DNA from: Mermis nigrescens
Lineage: Eukaryota; Nematoda; Enoplea; Mermithida; Mermithidae
DNA: 64,000 nucleotides
Assembly (NCBI GenBank): GCA_036768485.1
Contig: JAVLUZ010000154.1
Coordinates: 37,152,042 to 37,216,041 of the forward strand
Direction of reading: 5' to 3'
Part shown: positions 37,086 to 48,320 of the stretch, in pieces
Position numbering within the stretch: position 1 is the stretch's first letter
How the letters are laid out: the number at the start of each line of letters is the position of its first letter
Notes under the pieces: model-generated
Seen by the model: only the letters and a program-made list of their open reading frames with translations
The model's database searches: none
What the model was told of the DNA's origin: nothing
Translations under genes and position numbers: made by a program

Positions 37086-38740
37086 TCAAGAATTTTCGAT
37101 TTTTTTTTCATTTAGGGGACCCTCGTAAAGAGCACTTTTACTTTCCAAATTTTGTGGTGTTTTCTGCAGCGTGTACAAAACACTTTGTGAACGCCTTATA
37201 CAATTCAATAGTATAGAATTGTAGAGGATAAAATCCTCTAGGGGAACATTTTGTTGTTTATTGAATTTCGCATTATTTCTCGAATGGAAGTGTAAAGAGT
37301 GAGAAAATCTGGGGGTGAAAAAACACAATTTGGTCGAGTTTTCGACTTGTTTATGTCTGCCAACAATTCCGGTTATGAGTTCCATAAAATTTTTTTCTGA
37401 TTGAAATGTACTACGATTTATAGGCTACTTTCTGCTTACCAGAAAACTTTTTTACACTCAATACGGAGTTATAACTAGGGGCTTGAACTTTACACTCTAG
37501 TGGATGGGATAAAAAACATATTTTGTCCAAGATTTCTTTGCCAACTTCTTCACATATAAGTCTAAATAAAGTAAATAGAATAAAAATAAAGTACCTTCCA
37601 TGTGCTACACGTCGCAGCAAACCGCGTTTTAAAAACACAATATTGAGTTATTTATGAGGTGTGAAGTTTGAAATCAGGGGCGTAAAATAGGCGAAAAAAC
37701 ACATTTTTTCATATTTCGATTGTTCAATATCTCAAATATTTAGTGAAACAGAAGTTTTCCACATATTAACGTACTACAATTCAAAGGCTACGAACTTCCC
37801 CAATTTGAATTTCGAGTTAAGTTCAGATTTTTAAAGTTTACAATGTGGTGGATTGTGGAAAACACGTTTTGTCCGTTTTTTATTCGCGACTTTCTCCGTT
37901 TAGAAGTCGGAATAGATTTAATAATGAAATACAAATAGAGTACCTTCTAAGGGGTGCACGTCAAAGCAAATTGCGATTATTTGCATCAATATTTAGCTTT
38001 TTCGGTAGGTGTAAAGTCAAATATTGGGTGTGTTAAACGTGTTTCCGTCTTTGTTTTTTAAGCCAACTTCTCCGATTATGAGTCTGAACATGATATCAAG
38101 TCTAAAAATGTACCAGGAATCGAACGTGATACATCAATTAGGCGCGATTGTTTACACTCACCAGTGGACTAAAGCGATTTACATCTAATGTTTATTTGTC
38201 TTCAGGCCATTGTGGATACTAAATTTTGTCATAAATGTTGATCGTAATATCAGAGTATTAACAGAATTATGAATCCGACTAAAATTTGCTTAACTCTCTG
38301 CGGTTGTGTAAAGTTTAGACTGCAAATTAATTTTAGTTCTAGGGCTTTGCATAAGCTTAATTTTTTCCAAAATGTTCCACGTAACGTCAGAATTACGAAT
38401 CTGACTGTTAGTTTTCTATACACCCAGTTGTTGTGTAAAGTTTACACCATTCATCTATTGTTAATGTGTACTTTACACTAAATATTTATTTTACTTCCAG
38501 AGCGTTGCAAAACGTGATTTTTTTCAAAATATGTTCCGTGAGGTCAGAATTACGAATCTGACTATATGTTTCCTTTACACCCAGTTGTTAAGTAAAGTTT
38601 ATACTGAAAATTAAATTCAGTTTCAGAGCGTTGCAGAAGCTTAATTTTTTATAAAACGTTTCATGTACCATCAGGATTACGAATCTGGGTGTAAGTGTTC
38701 TTTACACCCAATAGTTGCGTTAAGTTTATGCTGAAAACCT
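37086..38740 (-). repeat. Long dispersed repeat family D, copy 2 (inverted)
   Basis: Reverse-complement counterpart of 3490-5740, collinear across at least four blocks and somewhat shorter. It has the same internal repetition of GTGTAAAGTTTAC and ACGAATCTGACT words. No coding capacity is recognised. Confidence 0.75.
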
Positions 38741-38939
38741 TTCATCTGTTCAAATAAGGTAAGGTTATCTTGTTTAAAAAAATGCTAATGTTTAGAACAA
38801 TATTATTTTCCGCGTTCTTGAACTGCTGTCATTATTGTGGCAGGTTACCGTACGTGGGTGTGGGTAAAATCTGGAAAAGGAAACGGAAACGGAAACGGAA
38901 ATGGAACGATAGGTTAAATCCGGAATGGAAACGTAAACG

Positions 38940-40195
38940 TATATTATTGTGCACACGGTTTCGTCAGGTGTTTCTCCGCCCTGGGGGTAGTCCAAAGTGC
39001 CGGAAACGGCGTTACCCAAGTAGGACCCATCAGAGTGAACACCCCAACCCCGTTTTCGGCAAAATTTCTTCCATTGAAGAGTGTTTAGGGGCTTGGAAAC
39101 GGGGTACCCCATATTCATATGTGAAACTGACCCCGGATCCGTCGGGGGTTTATCCGTCCTGAGGGCAGTCCAAAGTGCCAGAAACGGGGTTCCCAAGTAG
39201 GGTCCGTTAAGATGAACATCCCCAACCTCGTTTCCGACAAAATTTCTCGTGCTGAAGGGGGTTTAAGGACTCGGAAACGGGGTAGCCCATTATTCATACA
39301 TATAGCTGACCCCGGTTCCGACGGGGTTTTCTACACCCTGGAAGCGGTCCAAAGTGCTGGAACTGGAGTTCCCCAAGTAGGATCCATCAGGTTGAACACC
39401 CCGACCATACGTGGGCAGCAAAAAATTCTGGGGGGGTGCAAGATTCTTTGAAAGTCAAAAAATGGCCTTAAAAATGGTGGTAGGGCAATAAAAACACCAT
39501 TTTTCGACGTTTCTCATCAAGCACTATCCATTGGCATCAAAAAATTGCGAAAAAAACGAAAAAAAATTTTCAAAATTGAATTTTGGGGGGTATTTTTGAT
39601 TTCTGGGGGGGTATTTTGGTTTCTGGGGGGGTGCATACCCCCAAACCCCCCACGCCCAGGTGTGACCCCGACCCCGTTTTCGGCGAAATTTTAACCATTG
39701 AAGGGGGTTAAGGGGCTCGGAAACGGGGTACCCCATTATTCATATGTGAAGCTGGCCCCGGTTCCGTCGGAGGTTTTTCCGCCCTGGGAGCGGTCCAAAG
39801 TGCCGGAAACGGGGTTCCCAAGTAGGGCTCATCAGATTAAACATCCGAAATCTGTTTTTTGGGAAAATTCACCCATTGAAGGGGGGTTCAGGGGCTCGGA
39901 AACGGGGTACCCCATTATTCATATGTGAAACTGACCCCGGTTCCGTCGGGGGTTTCTCCGACCTGGGAGCAGTCCAAAGTGCCGGAAACGGGGTTCCCCA
40001 AGTAGGGCTTTAGAGTAAAGAACCCAACCCCCTTTTTGGCAAAAATTCACCCATTGAAGCAGGGTTTAGGGGCTCGGAAACGGGGTACCCAACTATTCAT
40101 ATGTGAAGCTAATCCCGGGTTCCGTCGAGAGTTTCTACGCCCTGGGAGCGGTCCTAAGTGCCGGAACCAGAGTTTCCCAAGAAGGGCCTGGACCA
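38940..40195 (+). repeat. Satellite array, about 180-bp unit, interrupted by a MITE
   Basis: The landmark GTCCAAAGTGCCGGAAACGG (with variants) recurs at about 38988, 39167, 39349, 39794, 39972 and 40152, i.e. every 178-182 bp once the 259-bp MITE at 39406 and its duplicated target are subtracted. Other shared landmarks are GGGGCTCGGAAACGGGGTAC and CATTATTCATATGTGAA. Units are G/C-richer than their surroundings. Open frames through it are not convincing genes. Confidence 0.9.
39406..39664 (+). mobile_element. hAT-like MITE family B, copy 1
   Basis: Ends CATACGTGGGCAGC and GCCCAGGTGTG, flanked by a perfect 8-bp duplication ACCCCGAC (39398-39405 and 39665-39672). It is inserted in one unit of the 180-bp satellite. 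The conserved core AAAATGGTG..CACCATTTTT can form a hairpin, followed by CGACGTTTCTCATC and CTATCCATTGGCATCAAAAA. Confidence 0.9.
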
Positions 40196-40261
40196 TCAAT
40201 TTCAAATTGAAATATGTAAGGGCAAATAATAAAAATAAGGACTATGTTGGAGTGCTAAAAC

Positions 40262-40430
40262 TATAGTCTGTTTCACACAACTTCGGTCATAAATGTTAAT
40301 AACAATCTACGGCAATAAGCTGAAATATTGCGATTATAGCGTTGATCTGATATATAAATATATTAACCCTCGGCTACTGTCGACAAAAATTATTAAAATT
40401 TATGCACGAAGTTATGTGAAACAGACTATA
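40262..40430. mobile_element. Mariner-like MITE, family F copy 3
   Basis: 169 bp with TATAGTCTGTTTCACACAAC and GTTATGTGAAACAGACTATA ends and TA borders. Nearly the same as the 25772 copy throughout. Confidence 0.85.
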
Positions 40431-40599
40431 AATGTTTTTCCACTGTTTCTCGATGATCTTTCAAATCCGTTCTCAGATAAAAAAGTGCTGCTCTTAATTA
40501 TCCGGTCTCTATTCATAACATACAATTGCATCATATCAGAATGAGTTTAAGAAAAAGAAAGAATAAATCTGTACGGATACCTAAACCGACAGCATGCCG

Positions 40600-41240
40600 C
40601 CGGGAAGATACCCAATACACAAACAACTACCAAAGCAACAACCCTCAATAAGTACCTTCGGGGCTAACCTAAGTACCTATGCTACACTTAGCGCTGGTCA
40701 GGGAGCTTCGCCAATCTGCCTTTAATCTTCCTCTGTGGCCGCAAATATGTACCTACTGCCGAAAATCTCCACGGACGAAGCTGGTCCGGTACTTATGGAG
40801 ATTGCTGTAAGGAGATTCCGACCGAAGACCCTAACACAGGAGTAATTAGATAACCCCGGTATTTGCCCTAGGTCCTCGGACCTCGTTTAGACCAAAAGAA
40901 TAATTTTCGCGAAAAGAATGAAAAGGTTTCGCAGCAGATTACCTATGGCGAAACTACTTACAAATTCTGGTTCCGGTAGCACTCTGTACAATAAATACAA
41001 CAACTAAGAGCTCTATTCCGGGCTGTCATCCACTATAAAAATTATGTAATAATTTTTATAGATTTTTGGTTCGAAAGAGAATTGTTGAATTTTGAGCAAA
41101 ATGATAACAAAAGGTTTTACCTAAAAGAATCCGGCAGTCGAAGAGTCGAGACCGGCCAATTCCGATTCCCACAACTACCTGCGTTATAATGCAACTCTAG
41201 GTAGTTGGATTTTGCTAATTTTATATACACCAAACAATTT
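40600..41240 (-). repeat. LTR-like block related to 9480-10500
   Basis: Shares ordered words with the block upstream of the gag relic (ACTTAGCGCTGG; GGTTCC..GTAGCAC..ACAACAAC..GAGCTCTA; TTTTTGGTT). No gag or pol sequence is attached, so it may be a solo LTR or fragment. Boundaries are approximate. Confidence 0.4.
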
Positions 41241-41248
41241 GACAGACT

Positions 41249-41811
41249 GTGGCGCTAATAAAGTCGATTTCGACACGCCAGGAAATAAAAGAGGCAATCG
41301 CAACTCCAGCCGAACTTATAATGGCTGGTGGGGGGTTTACAGTAAGAGATAAGAAGAAAAGAAAAGGAAATATTTTTATAACAAAAATGGGCTACTTGCG
41401 CATGGATTTCTCCGGTCTCTGCAGAGGCTTAACGTGAATAACGTTCATGTCGCCTATGATTTGAATGTAAAGAAATTAAAGGGGACTCATATGGGTTCCA
41501 CAGTTATTTCGCATATGCGTGTCCCTCACAACACGTGGCGAAATAAGGTCCAACCAATTGACACTGCGTGGCTGGATAGTCTCCGCATGTCCTACTGTCG
41601 GATTCTATCCGACTGTAAAGTAGTCGATAAACGTGGCTGGATCGCCAGAATGGAACTCAAAGACCGGATGGTCAAACTAAACGCACTAAGATGCGTAATG
41701 GTCGTTAGTGTAAACGACACGTGTAGATGCACTATCTACAAATCTTTATTCACTTCGACGAAACACATGGTTGAAAGAGACATTGTGTTCAAAAAATTTG
41801 AATGTTGATTT
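41249..41811 (+). CDS. Unrecognised open frames next to LTR-like block (possible element fragment)
   Basis: Two overlapping frames (41249-41437, and about 41400-41808 in another frame) give a Lys-rich segment and then a 125-codon Cys-containing segment ending DIVFKKFEC. The second frame is long for this AT-rich DNA and has an ordinary amino-acid mix. No family is recognised and no splice context is clear. It could be a broken transposon ORF. Confidence 0.25.
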
Positions 41812-42849
41812 AAAAATCTACTGAAAGACGAAATAAGTCAAAAAACTAACTCGATTAAAGAAGTTTGCATGAATCCGTTGATCGACTCGAATTAATATTC
41901 AATTTAAAGAAACCGTCAAAAGGCAGAATTTTGTGCCTAAGAAAATGTTAAAAAAGGTTTTAAGGTTAGAATGATTTCGCGCATTGATTATATCCTTTTC
42001 GTATATCTGAATATGTTCATACGGGTTCTTGGGAGAGAGATTTGATCTTCAGAATGGCTACACTTGTATAGCATTACAGAATTAAACAGTAATCACGTTT
42101 TAGGAATTGGACATTTATGTCAGGAGGCTAAATTACTGTATTTTCGAAATAGTCTCGGTCGTTTCGTGTTTTTCTCTGTAGTTTTTCATTTTCTGTAAGC
42201 GGATATGTAGGAGAACAAAGGCGTAGCCAGAATTTCCGTTAGGGGGATCCTAAAAATTTTTTCCATTGAAGAAACCTATAAAAACGAGCGGGGGCCTTTG
42301 TATAACGTGTTTTTGGGCTTTTCACACACATCGTCCAATAGAAAAATAGGCTAAAGTTAAGAATATGGTACTTTTAGAAAAGGAGCAAAACGAATATGGA
42401 ATGCCAAAATTTTCGTGCCAGACTGGTAGAACATGATAAATTGAAGCGCGGAAAAAAATTTGGTGGAAATCTGAGCCATACTTGCAAAGTTGCAGGCAAC
42501 TGTCGATTTGAGTGTTGGGTTGGGACGATTAAACGGCTCGATCCAAGGACTAACACATTTGTCAGAAATAAATTATATGGGCTGAAATTATGGAAGCAAT
42601 GAAGGAGAAAAAAGAAAAAAGGCGCGGAAAGCTGTTTGAAATTTATGAATGAAATAATTTATTACTGAAACGCGACAATTACGAAAGATGTAAAAGAGTA
42701 ATAAAACGTACGGTTAAAAGAATAAAAGCGTTCAGCAAAAGGCGATGAGCGATTCATTAAAATGACGATTTAAGCCCGCCCTATGATAAATTTGGATAAG
42801 TCGACATCAATTAATCTAGATTTGAATATATTTAAGTTAGGGGAAGAGA

Positions 42850-44441
42850 CTACAAAATCAGGTAGGTGATTCCAAACAGAGATATACTTATAGAAAAGTC
42901 AAATTTTTGTAAATTAGAACGGACAAGAGGAACAACTAGCTTGAAACGATTTGTGCAGCGAGTAGTATTTCGATTAAGCACAAAAAAATCTGTCATGGAA
43001 AGACAAGATTTTTGACTAATAATTTGATACATCATACATAGGCAAATATGAAGGCGACGTAATTCTAATCGACACAAGTTAAGTTGGTTAAGGCGTTCGT
43101 CGTAAGAAAGAGGGCTATGATATCCAACTATGTATTTAGTATATTTACGCTGAAGAGCCTCCAACCTGTTGATATCACTAATATAAGAGGGGTTCCATAA
43201 AGCACAGGAATATTCAAGGATCGGTCTGACGTAAACAATGAAGGCCTTTACGAGATTATTTTTATCACGCGAAAAGAAGGATTTTCTAATTAAGATAGAT
43301 CTCAAGAAAGCTTTCTTGATAATACTGTTGTAATGTTCCTTAAATTTCAGGTTGTGCGAAATTAGCACTCCTAGATCGCGAACATAGACAGAATCGTTCG
43401 TAATAACTTGTGTATTGAGTGTATATGACAATTTAGGATTATTTTTGCCCAAATATAGGACTGTGCATTTAGAATTTGATATTGGTAAACAATTTCTGGT
43501 GGCCCAAATGGAAATTCCATCTAAATCGGTTTGAAGTGTTTGATAATTGCAGGAAAGATTGAATATTTTTAGGTCATCCGCGAACATAAAAGTCGAACTT
43601 GACAAGTAATCAAAGATATCATTTATTAAAATCAAAAACAACGTAGGTCCAAGAATGGACCCTTGAATAACTCCACTTGTAACAGCGGCATAATCTGAAA
43701 AACACTGATTAACGCGAACACACTGAATACGATTAGATAGAAAAGCTTTTAACCAATTAAACAGGTGTTGTTGAATACCGTAACTAGTTAATTTAACAAG
43801 AAGTTTAGATATGTCGACTTTGTCAAAAGCTTTAGCAAAGTCAATATAAATAATATCAACGGTTTCTTTACATTCCAGTGATTTAACCCAAGAATGTTTA
43901 CAATTTAATAGTTTCAATTCGCAAGATTTATGTTTTCGGAAACCATATTGAAAAGGTGATATTAACTTATTAGTAGATAAATAAATTGATAGTTGAGTAT
44001 TAATAATACTTTCCATTATCTTACAAGTTGAGCAACATAAAGAAACAGGACGATAATTTTCAGTCAATGAGGGGTCACCCTTTTTAATTATAGGTACAAC
44101 GTAAGCCTCCCTCCAAATGTCTGGGATATCACCTGATAAAAAAGAAACAGTAAAAATACTGATAAGGGGTTTAAGAAGATAATAAGCTAATTTTTTAACA
44201 AAAAAGTTACTTAAACCATCAGGCGCTGTCAAAGTCGAGTTTTTCATCTTAGCAATCGCCCATGAGACATTATTTTCGTCAAAGACGATGTTTGAAATAG
44301 AAAAATCGCCCCGCTTCTGAAAAACAAAAGAATCGTTAATATCATCATTGGTAAATACGGAAGAAAAGTAATGATTGAACATATTAGTTTTACAATGAAG
44401 ATCAGTTACTACATTATTGTAGTAACTGATTTTGTAATATA
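42850..44441 (-). pseudogene. Non-LTR retrotransposon reverse transcriptase, 5'-truncated (CR1/jockey-like)
   Basis: A 510-codon open frame (44382-42850) is extended upstream without a stop to about 44441. It carries the RVT_1 fingerprint in order: TAPDGLSNFFVKKL, NYRPVSL, DFAKAFDKVD, SGVIQGSILGPTLFLILIND, the catalytic FADDLK, then the thumb and a C-terminal LFGITYLI resembling the usual LWNxLP end. The endonuclease domain that should precede it is absent. The homology starts in the linker (HCKTNMFNHYFSSVFT), and a TAA closes the frame just upstream, which is typical 5' truncation. The RT frame itself is unbroken, suggesting a fairly recent insertion or purifying selection on its source. CR1/jockey placement is by motif style only. 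Confidence 0.85.
44401..44430. repeat. 13-bp perfect hairpin at the LINE 5' end
   Basis: ATCAGTTACTACA, a TTAT loop, then TGTAGTAACTGAT. It lies within the upstream extension of the RT frame. Confidence 0.6.
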
Positions 44442-44527
44442 ATTAAAAAAATTTCATTTTTTTGCATGTTTTTTTCGGTTTTACTTGATAAGATAAAGGA
44501 AAATCTAAGTTTTTGCTTCTAATATAC

Positions 44528-44543
44528 TTAGGCTTAGGCTTAG
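44528..44543. repeat. Interstitial telomere-like repeat (TTAGGC)
   Basis: TTAGGCTTAGGCTTAG, two and two-thirds units of the nematode telomere hexamer, at the start of a 20-bp tandem array. The same run recurs at 45366-45381. Confidence 0.6.
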
Positions 44544-44591
44544 TATATCTGAAAAGGTGTTTTAAGCTGCTTAAGTCGAGGTCGCTCCGCT

Positions 44592-44711
44592 CAGGTCAAT
44601 GTATAGATGCTTAGGTCGATGTATAGATGCTTAGGTCGATGTATAGATGCTTAGGTCGATGTATAGATGCTTAGGTAGATGTATAGATGCTTAGGTCGAT
44701 GTATAGATGCA
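44592..44711. repeat. 20-bp tandem repeat array 1
   Basis: Six units of ATGTATAGATGCTTAGGTCG in near-perfect register. Each unit contains TTAGG, as if grown from the adjacent telomere-like sequence. Confidence 0.9.
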
Positions 44712-45365
44712 TGCTTATATCGACGTAAATTGGGTATCTACATGTGATTCTGCATTCAGCTGTTTGAATCTTCAAATACTTAGGTCGAATAGATGCTTGC
44801 ATAGGCCGAGAAGAGGCTAATTAACGAAACCCATAGCTTTTGTAATATTGATCATAGACGGATGAGTATTTTTTCCGCGCTTTCTATCAACATGTTCAAA
44901 GTACTGAGCAAAAAAATCCGCTCTTCTGAAGTTTATTTCATAGTATCGTGAAAGTACCATATTCTTAACCTACTCCAGAAAAATAGGCTAAACCTTACTT
45001 TATCGTGTGAACGGAAAACTTGCAGATATACGTGGAGAGGAACGATATTGATTGAATTGAGGAGGACATGCAAAAGAAAGTGCGGAAAAAAATTTTATGA
45101 AAAACGGACCAATATTGGTGAAGATAGAGTTACTCAGGATATAGCTACATTAAAGTAAGGTATTTGACAGTTTACCAAAAATGTTCCAAATTTGGGCTGA
45201 AAACATATGTATTTGACATTTTCAAGGTCGCTGATTACGAAAAAATAACTTTTATTGCACGGAAAAAGAATTTTGTTCAAAAATTTTTAAATTTGAAAAA
45301 AACAATTTTTTGCATGTTCTTTCTGTCTAGATATGTGAAAATTCAAGTTTCTGCTTAAATGATGC

Positions 45366-45545
45366 TTAGGCTTAGGCTTAGTTTATCTGAGAAGGTGTTT
45401 TCGGCTGCTTAGGTCGAGGTCGCTCCCGCTTAGGTCGAGGTGTAGATGCTTAGGTCAACGTATAGATGCTGAGGTCAATGTATAGATGCTGAGGTCAATG
45501 TGTAGATGCTCAGGTCGATGTATAGATGCTTAGGTCGACCTAAGT
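45366..45545. repeat. Second telomere-like run and 20-bp array (duplicate block)
   Basis: TTAGGCTTAGGCTTAG (45366-45381) is followed by GTGTTTTCGGCTGCTTAGGT and about six diverged 20-bp units. The whole 44460-44790 block is repeated here, including the trailing CTGTTTGAATCTTCAAAT, so this is a direct segmental duplication. Confidence 0.8.
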
Positions 45546-47142
45546 TGGGTACATGTTATTCTGCATTCCACTGTTTGAATCTTCAAATGGTTGGAACTTA
45601 AAGATAATCCAAAAATGCTGTTTGAATCGTATTTAAGTTGAAATCTTTATTTGGATGTAAACAATGCTAAAAATAGTGAAATTGAAAAAAATTCATGAAA
45701 ATTTGGGCAAAAAATTACAAAAAATTTTTCTTTAATCTTGGTTTACGCGCAGTATAACTTAATTGTTTGTAATCTGCGACCTTGAAAATGGCAGGAAAAT
45801 ATTAATTAGTAAAAATTGGAAACTTTTGATAAACTGCTGAAATTCCTTAAAGTGGCCCAAAATGGTGAATGTCGAAGTATGATGTTTGAAGTACCGTAAC
45901 TCTGTGAGTTTTGTATGGATTTGGTTTATTATTCTTTTCCGCGTCTTTTAGTGACACAAAGTATCGTTTCTGCGCAATTGTATGGCAGTTCTGCCGGAAT
46001 GGCGCAAAATCGGTTCACACCATATTCTTCAAAAACTCCGGAAAATATATTAAACAATTCTTTTTACGTTTTTGATGGAAAAAATGCTTATTATGCGCGA
46101 AAAGTAGTATTTTTTCACTTTTTCCGCAATAAAATTGTAGAAACTGTCAAAAGATAAAAGAAATTGGCGCAAAACGCCGAATTTTTCGAATTTACATCGT
46201 AGAACAACATCATGCAACACTGGCGTAGCCAGTGAGGGGAATCCCTGGGGAAAATTTTGAATATTTTGAAGCGGTCGCGTAACGCTGTTCTGCGGGGAAT
46301 TTTTGAGAATAAACGGCGCTTCGCGCCGATTTATTCTAGTTTTGGCTATTATCTTAACTTAGTGGCATGGCAACAGAGCTAGGAAGCGTTTGTCACCATG
46401 AAAAAATGAACTATTTACAAACATCTCTAGTCAATAGAAATGAAAAAGTATGCAGAAAATTCGTGTGCTTTGTACAGATCGCGTTTTTTAAAAACTGCTT
46501 AGCATGACAAGGCAAGACAAGCCTACGAAAGATTCGCATCTCGTGCATTCTTGGAATTTTTTAGTCATTCTGGCATGAAAATATCAGAAAATTTCCGTGC
46601 TTCGCGCCAATCTATTTTATATATCTATCCGGTAATTTTAGGACCAGGATTCGGATGGTTTTTTTTAAAAAATTTGACGTTAAAATTTAAGATTTCCGTG
46701 CTTATTTTGCTGAATTTTCCCGGTCTCTGTCCGGACCCCGCTGGGAGCGCTTGAGCGCGCCACCGTAGACCCCTCCATTCCTAAAGAGGTTTTCCGTTAA
46801 ATTCTCCCTGATCTAAGGCCCTAACCGCGTAATAAAACTTGCAAAGTGTGAAGCATTAAATGTGACAAATTTTCAACAAAAAATTCTTTTTCTTTGCATT
46901 TTAATTGTTGCGGGACGATGTGAAAAGTCCAAAAAGGCATTATTTCACATCAGGGTGCATTTGTATGTGTTTTATCGACTTTTAAGATAAAAAATTCTGA
47001 GCAATAATGGTTGCACGATGCTGTTGTGCGACCTAAAATCGAAAAATCGGTGCTTTGCGCCGATTTCTTCTATCTTTCGGCAGTTTCTATCGTTTTATTG
47101 GAGGAAAATTCGAAACCATAAGCGCTCCGAGCGCATAGTAAC

Positions 47143-47366
47143 CATAGGTGGGCGGCGCCAAAGCTCTGGGGAGGGGATGCAAATTTTGTTCAAAGGCAAA
47201 AAATGGCCATTAAAATGGTGGTATGGCGAAAAAACACCATTTTTCAACGTTTCTCATAAAGCGCTATCCATTGGCATCAAAAAATTGCGAAAAAAACAGA
47301 AAAAATTTTTAAAAATTGAATTCTAGGGGTATTTTGATTTCTGAGTTACCCCCACGCCCAGGTATG
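47143..47366 (+). mobile_element. hAT-like MITE family B, copy 2
   Basis: Ends CATAGGTGGGCGGC and GCCCAGGTATG, with a perfect 8-bp duplication ATAGTAAC on both sides. 224 bp. Contains the AAATGGTGGTATGGCGAAAA core. Confidence 0.9.
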
Positions 47367-48045
47367 ATAGTAACCATTTGTTCTGTCAAAAACATTAAAA
47401 GATATTAAAAAAATAAATTTTCTTATTGCTTAAATAGTGAACAACGACGTTAAAAGCCCAGAAAACACGTTATTTAACGGCCCGCCCGTTTTTATGGGTT
47501 TTTAGATGAAAAAACATTGTTTTGGATCCCTCTGGCGAAAATTATGGCTACGCCTACGAAGACAAGGACGCATAAATTGATTTTTCCGGTCATGTTGGAA
47601 CTGTTTAAAACGAATATGATAATCATTTTGGTCAAAAAATCTGTTATTGAGATCAAATATGGTAATTTTAATTTCTAAAAGATTTAGAGTCTAAAAAAGA
47701 TTGAAGATTGAAAATTTTGCTAATTTTGATTTCTTTGGGGTTTCGATGTTTCTGTTCTTTTGAATTTCATACATTTTCTGAAGAGTAATTGGTTGAGACA
47801 TTTTCTTCCTATTCTTCGCAAAGTTCCTGGTCTAGCTTTTCGCTTAGGTATGTGAAAAAATTGAAATCTGGACAGCATCGATTTTTCAGGTGTGTGGAAT
47901 AAAGTCGATTTATGTTTGATTTACAATTGCCGTAAACTCGCTTAATGCACCACCTTGGGGACCATGGCCAAGGCTGTGCATCATCCAAGTGTGTGCGTTA
48001 AGCACGTTTGATACATAAGCAGCGGTCTTGACAACAGGTGTACAT

Positions 48046-48320
48046 CATTGGTGGACAGCAATGAAATTCTAGGGGAGTGTGCAAGATTTTTCAAAGGTCC
48101 AAAATGGTCTTCAAAATGGTGGTATGGCGTAAAAAACAATATTTTTCAACGTTTCCCATCGAGCACTATCCATTGGCATCAAAAAATTGCGGAAAAAAAC
48201 TGATAAATTTTCAAAAATTGAATTCTGGGAGAGTATTTCGGTTTCTAGGGGTATTCGGAGTTCGGACTTCTGGGGAGTGCATGCATCCCCCAAAGCTCTC
48301 CCCTCTCACGCCCACGTGTG
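48046..48320 (+). mobile_element. hAT-like MITE family B, copy 3
   Basis: Left end CATTGGTGGACAGCA and right end GCCCACGTGTG, with a perfect 8-bp duplication GTGTACAT at 48038-48045 and 48321-48328. The left end carries GGACA, as in the 5,975-bp element. Confidence 0.9.

Larger units (their letters stand above)
42216..47558. mobile_element. Large long-inverted-repeat element (hAT-like ends), 5.3 kb
   Basis: The left end CAAAGGCGTAGCCAGAATTT and the complement of the right end (GTAGGCGTAGCCATAATTTT) pair, and similarity continues for about 110 bp. Matching words are GGATCC, ACCTATAAAAACG/ACCCATAAAAACG, TAACGTGTTTTTGGGCTTTT and TAACGTGTTTTCTGGGCTTT. The GGCGTAGCC ends match the 17615 and 35334 elements. 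Inside are a truncated LINE, telomere-like repeats, a MITE and several GGCGCTTCGCGCC hairpins. No 8-bp target duplication was found, so the limits may be those of two related elements. Confidence 0.6.

Noticed and set aside
38770..39196. 130-codon frames on both strands
   Set aside because: They run through the 180-bp satellite and a GGAAAC hexamer run. No conserved protein pattern apart from the repeat period.
41230..41275. TGGCGCTAATAAAG as a primer-binding site
   Set aside because: Orientation disagrees with the neighbouring LTR-like block, and complementarity to a tRNA 3' end could not be shown.
42374..42602. Frames on both strands near 42400-42600
   Set aside because: Short, overlapping on opposite strands, inside the carrier element. 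No family recognised.
44592..45545. CRISPR-like array of 20-bp repeats
   Set aside because: Repeats are contiguous without unique spacers and the genome is eukaryotic; this is a minisatellite.
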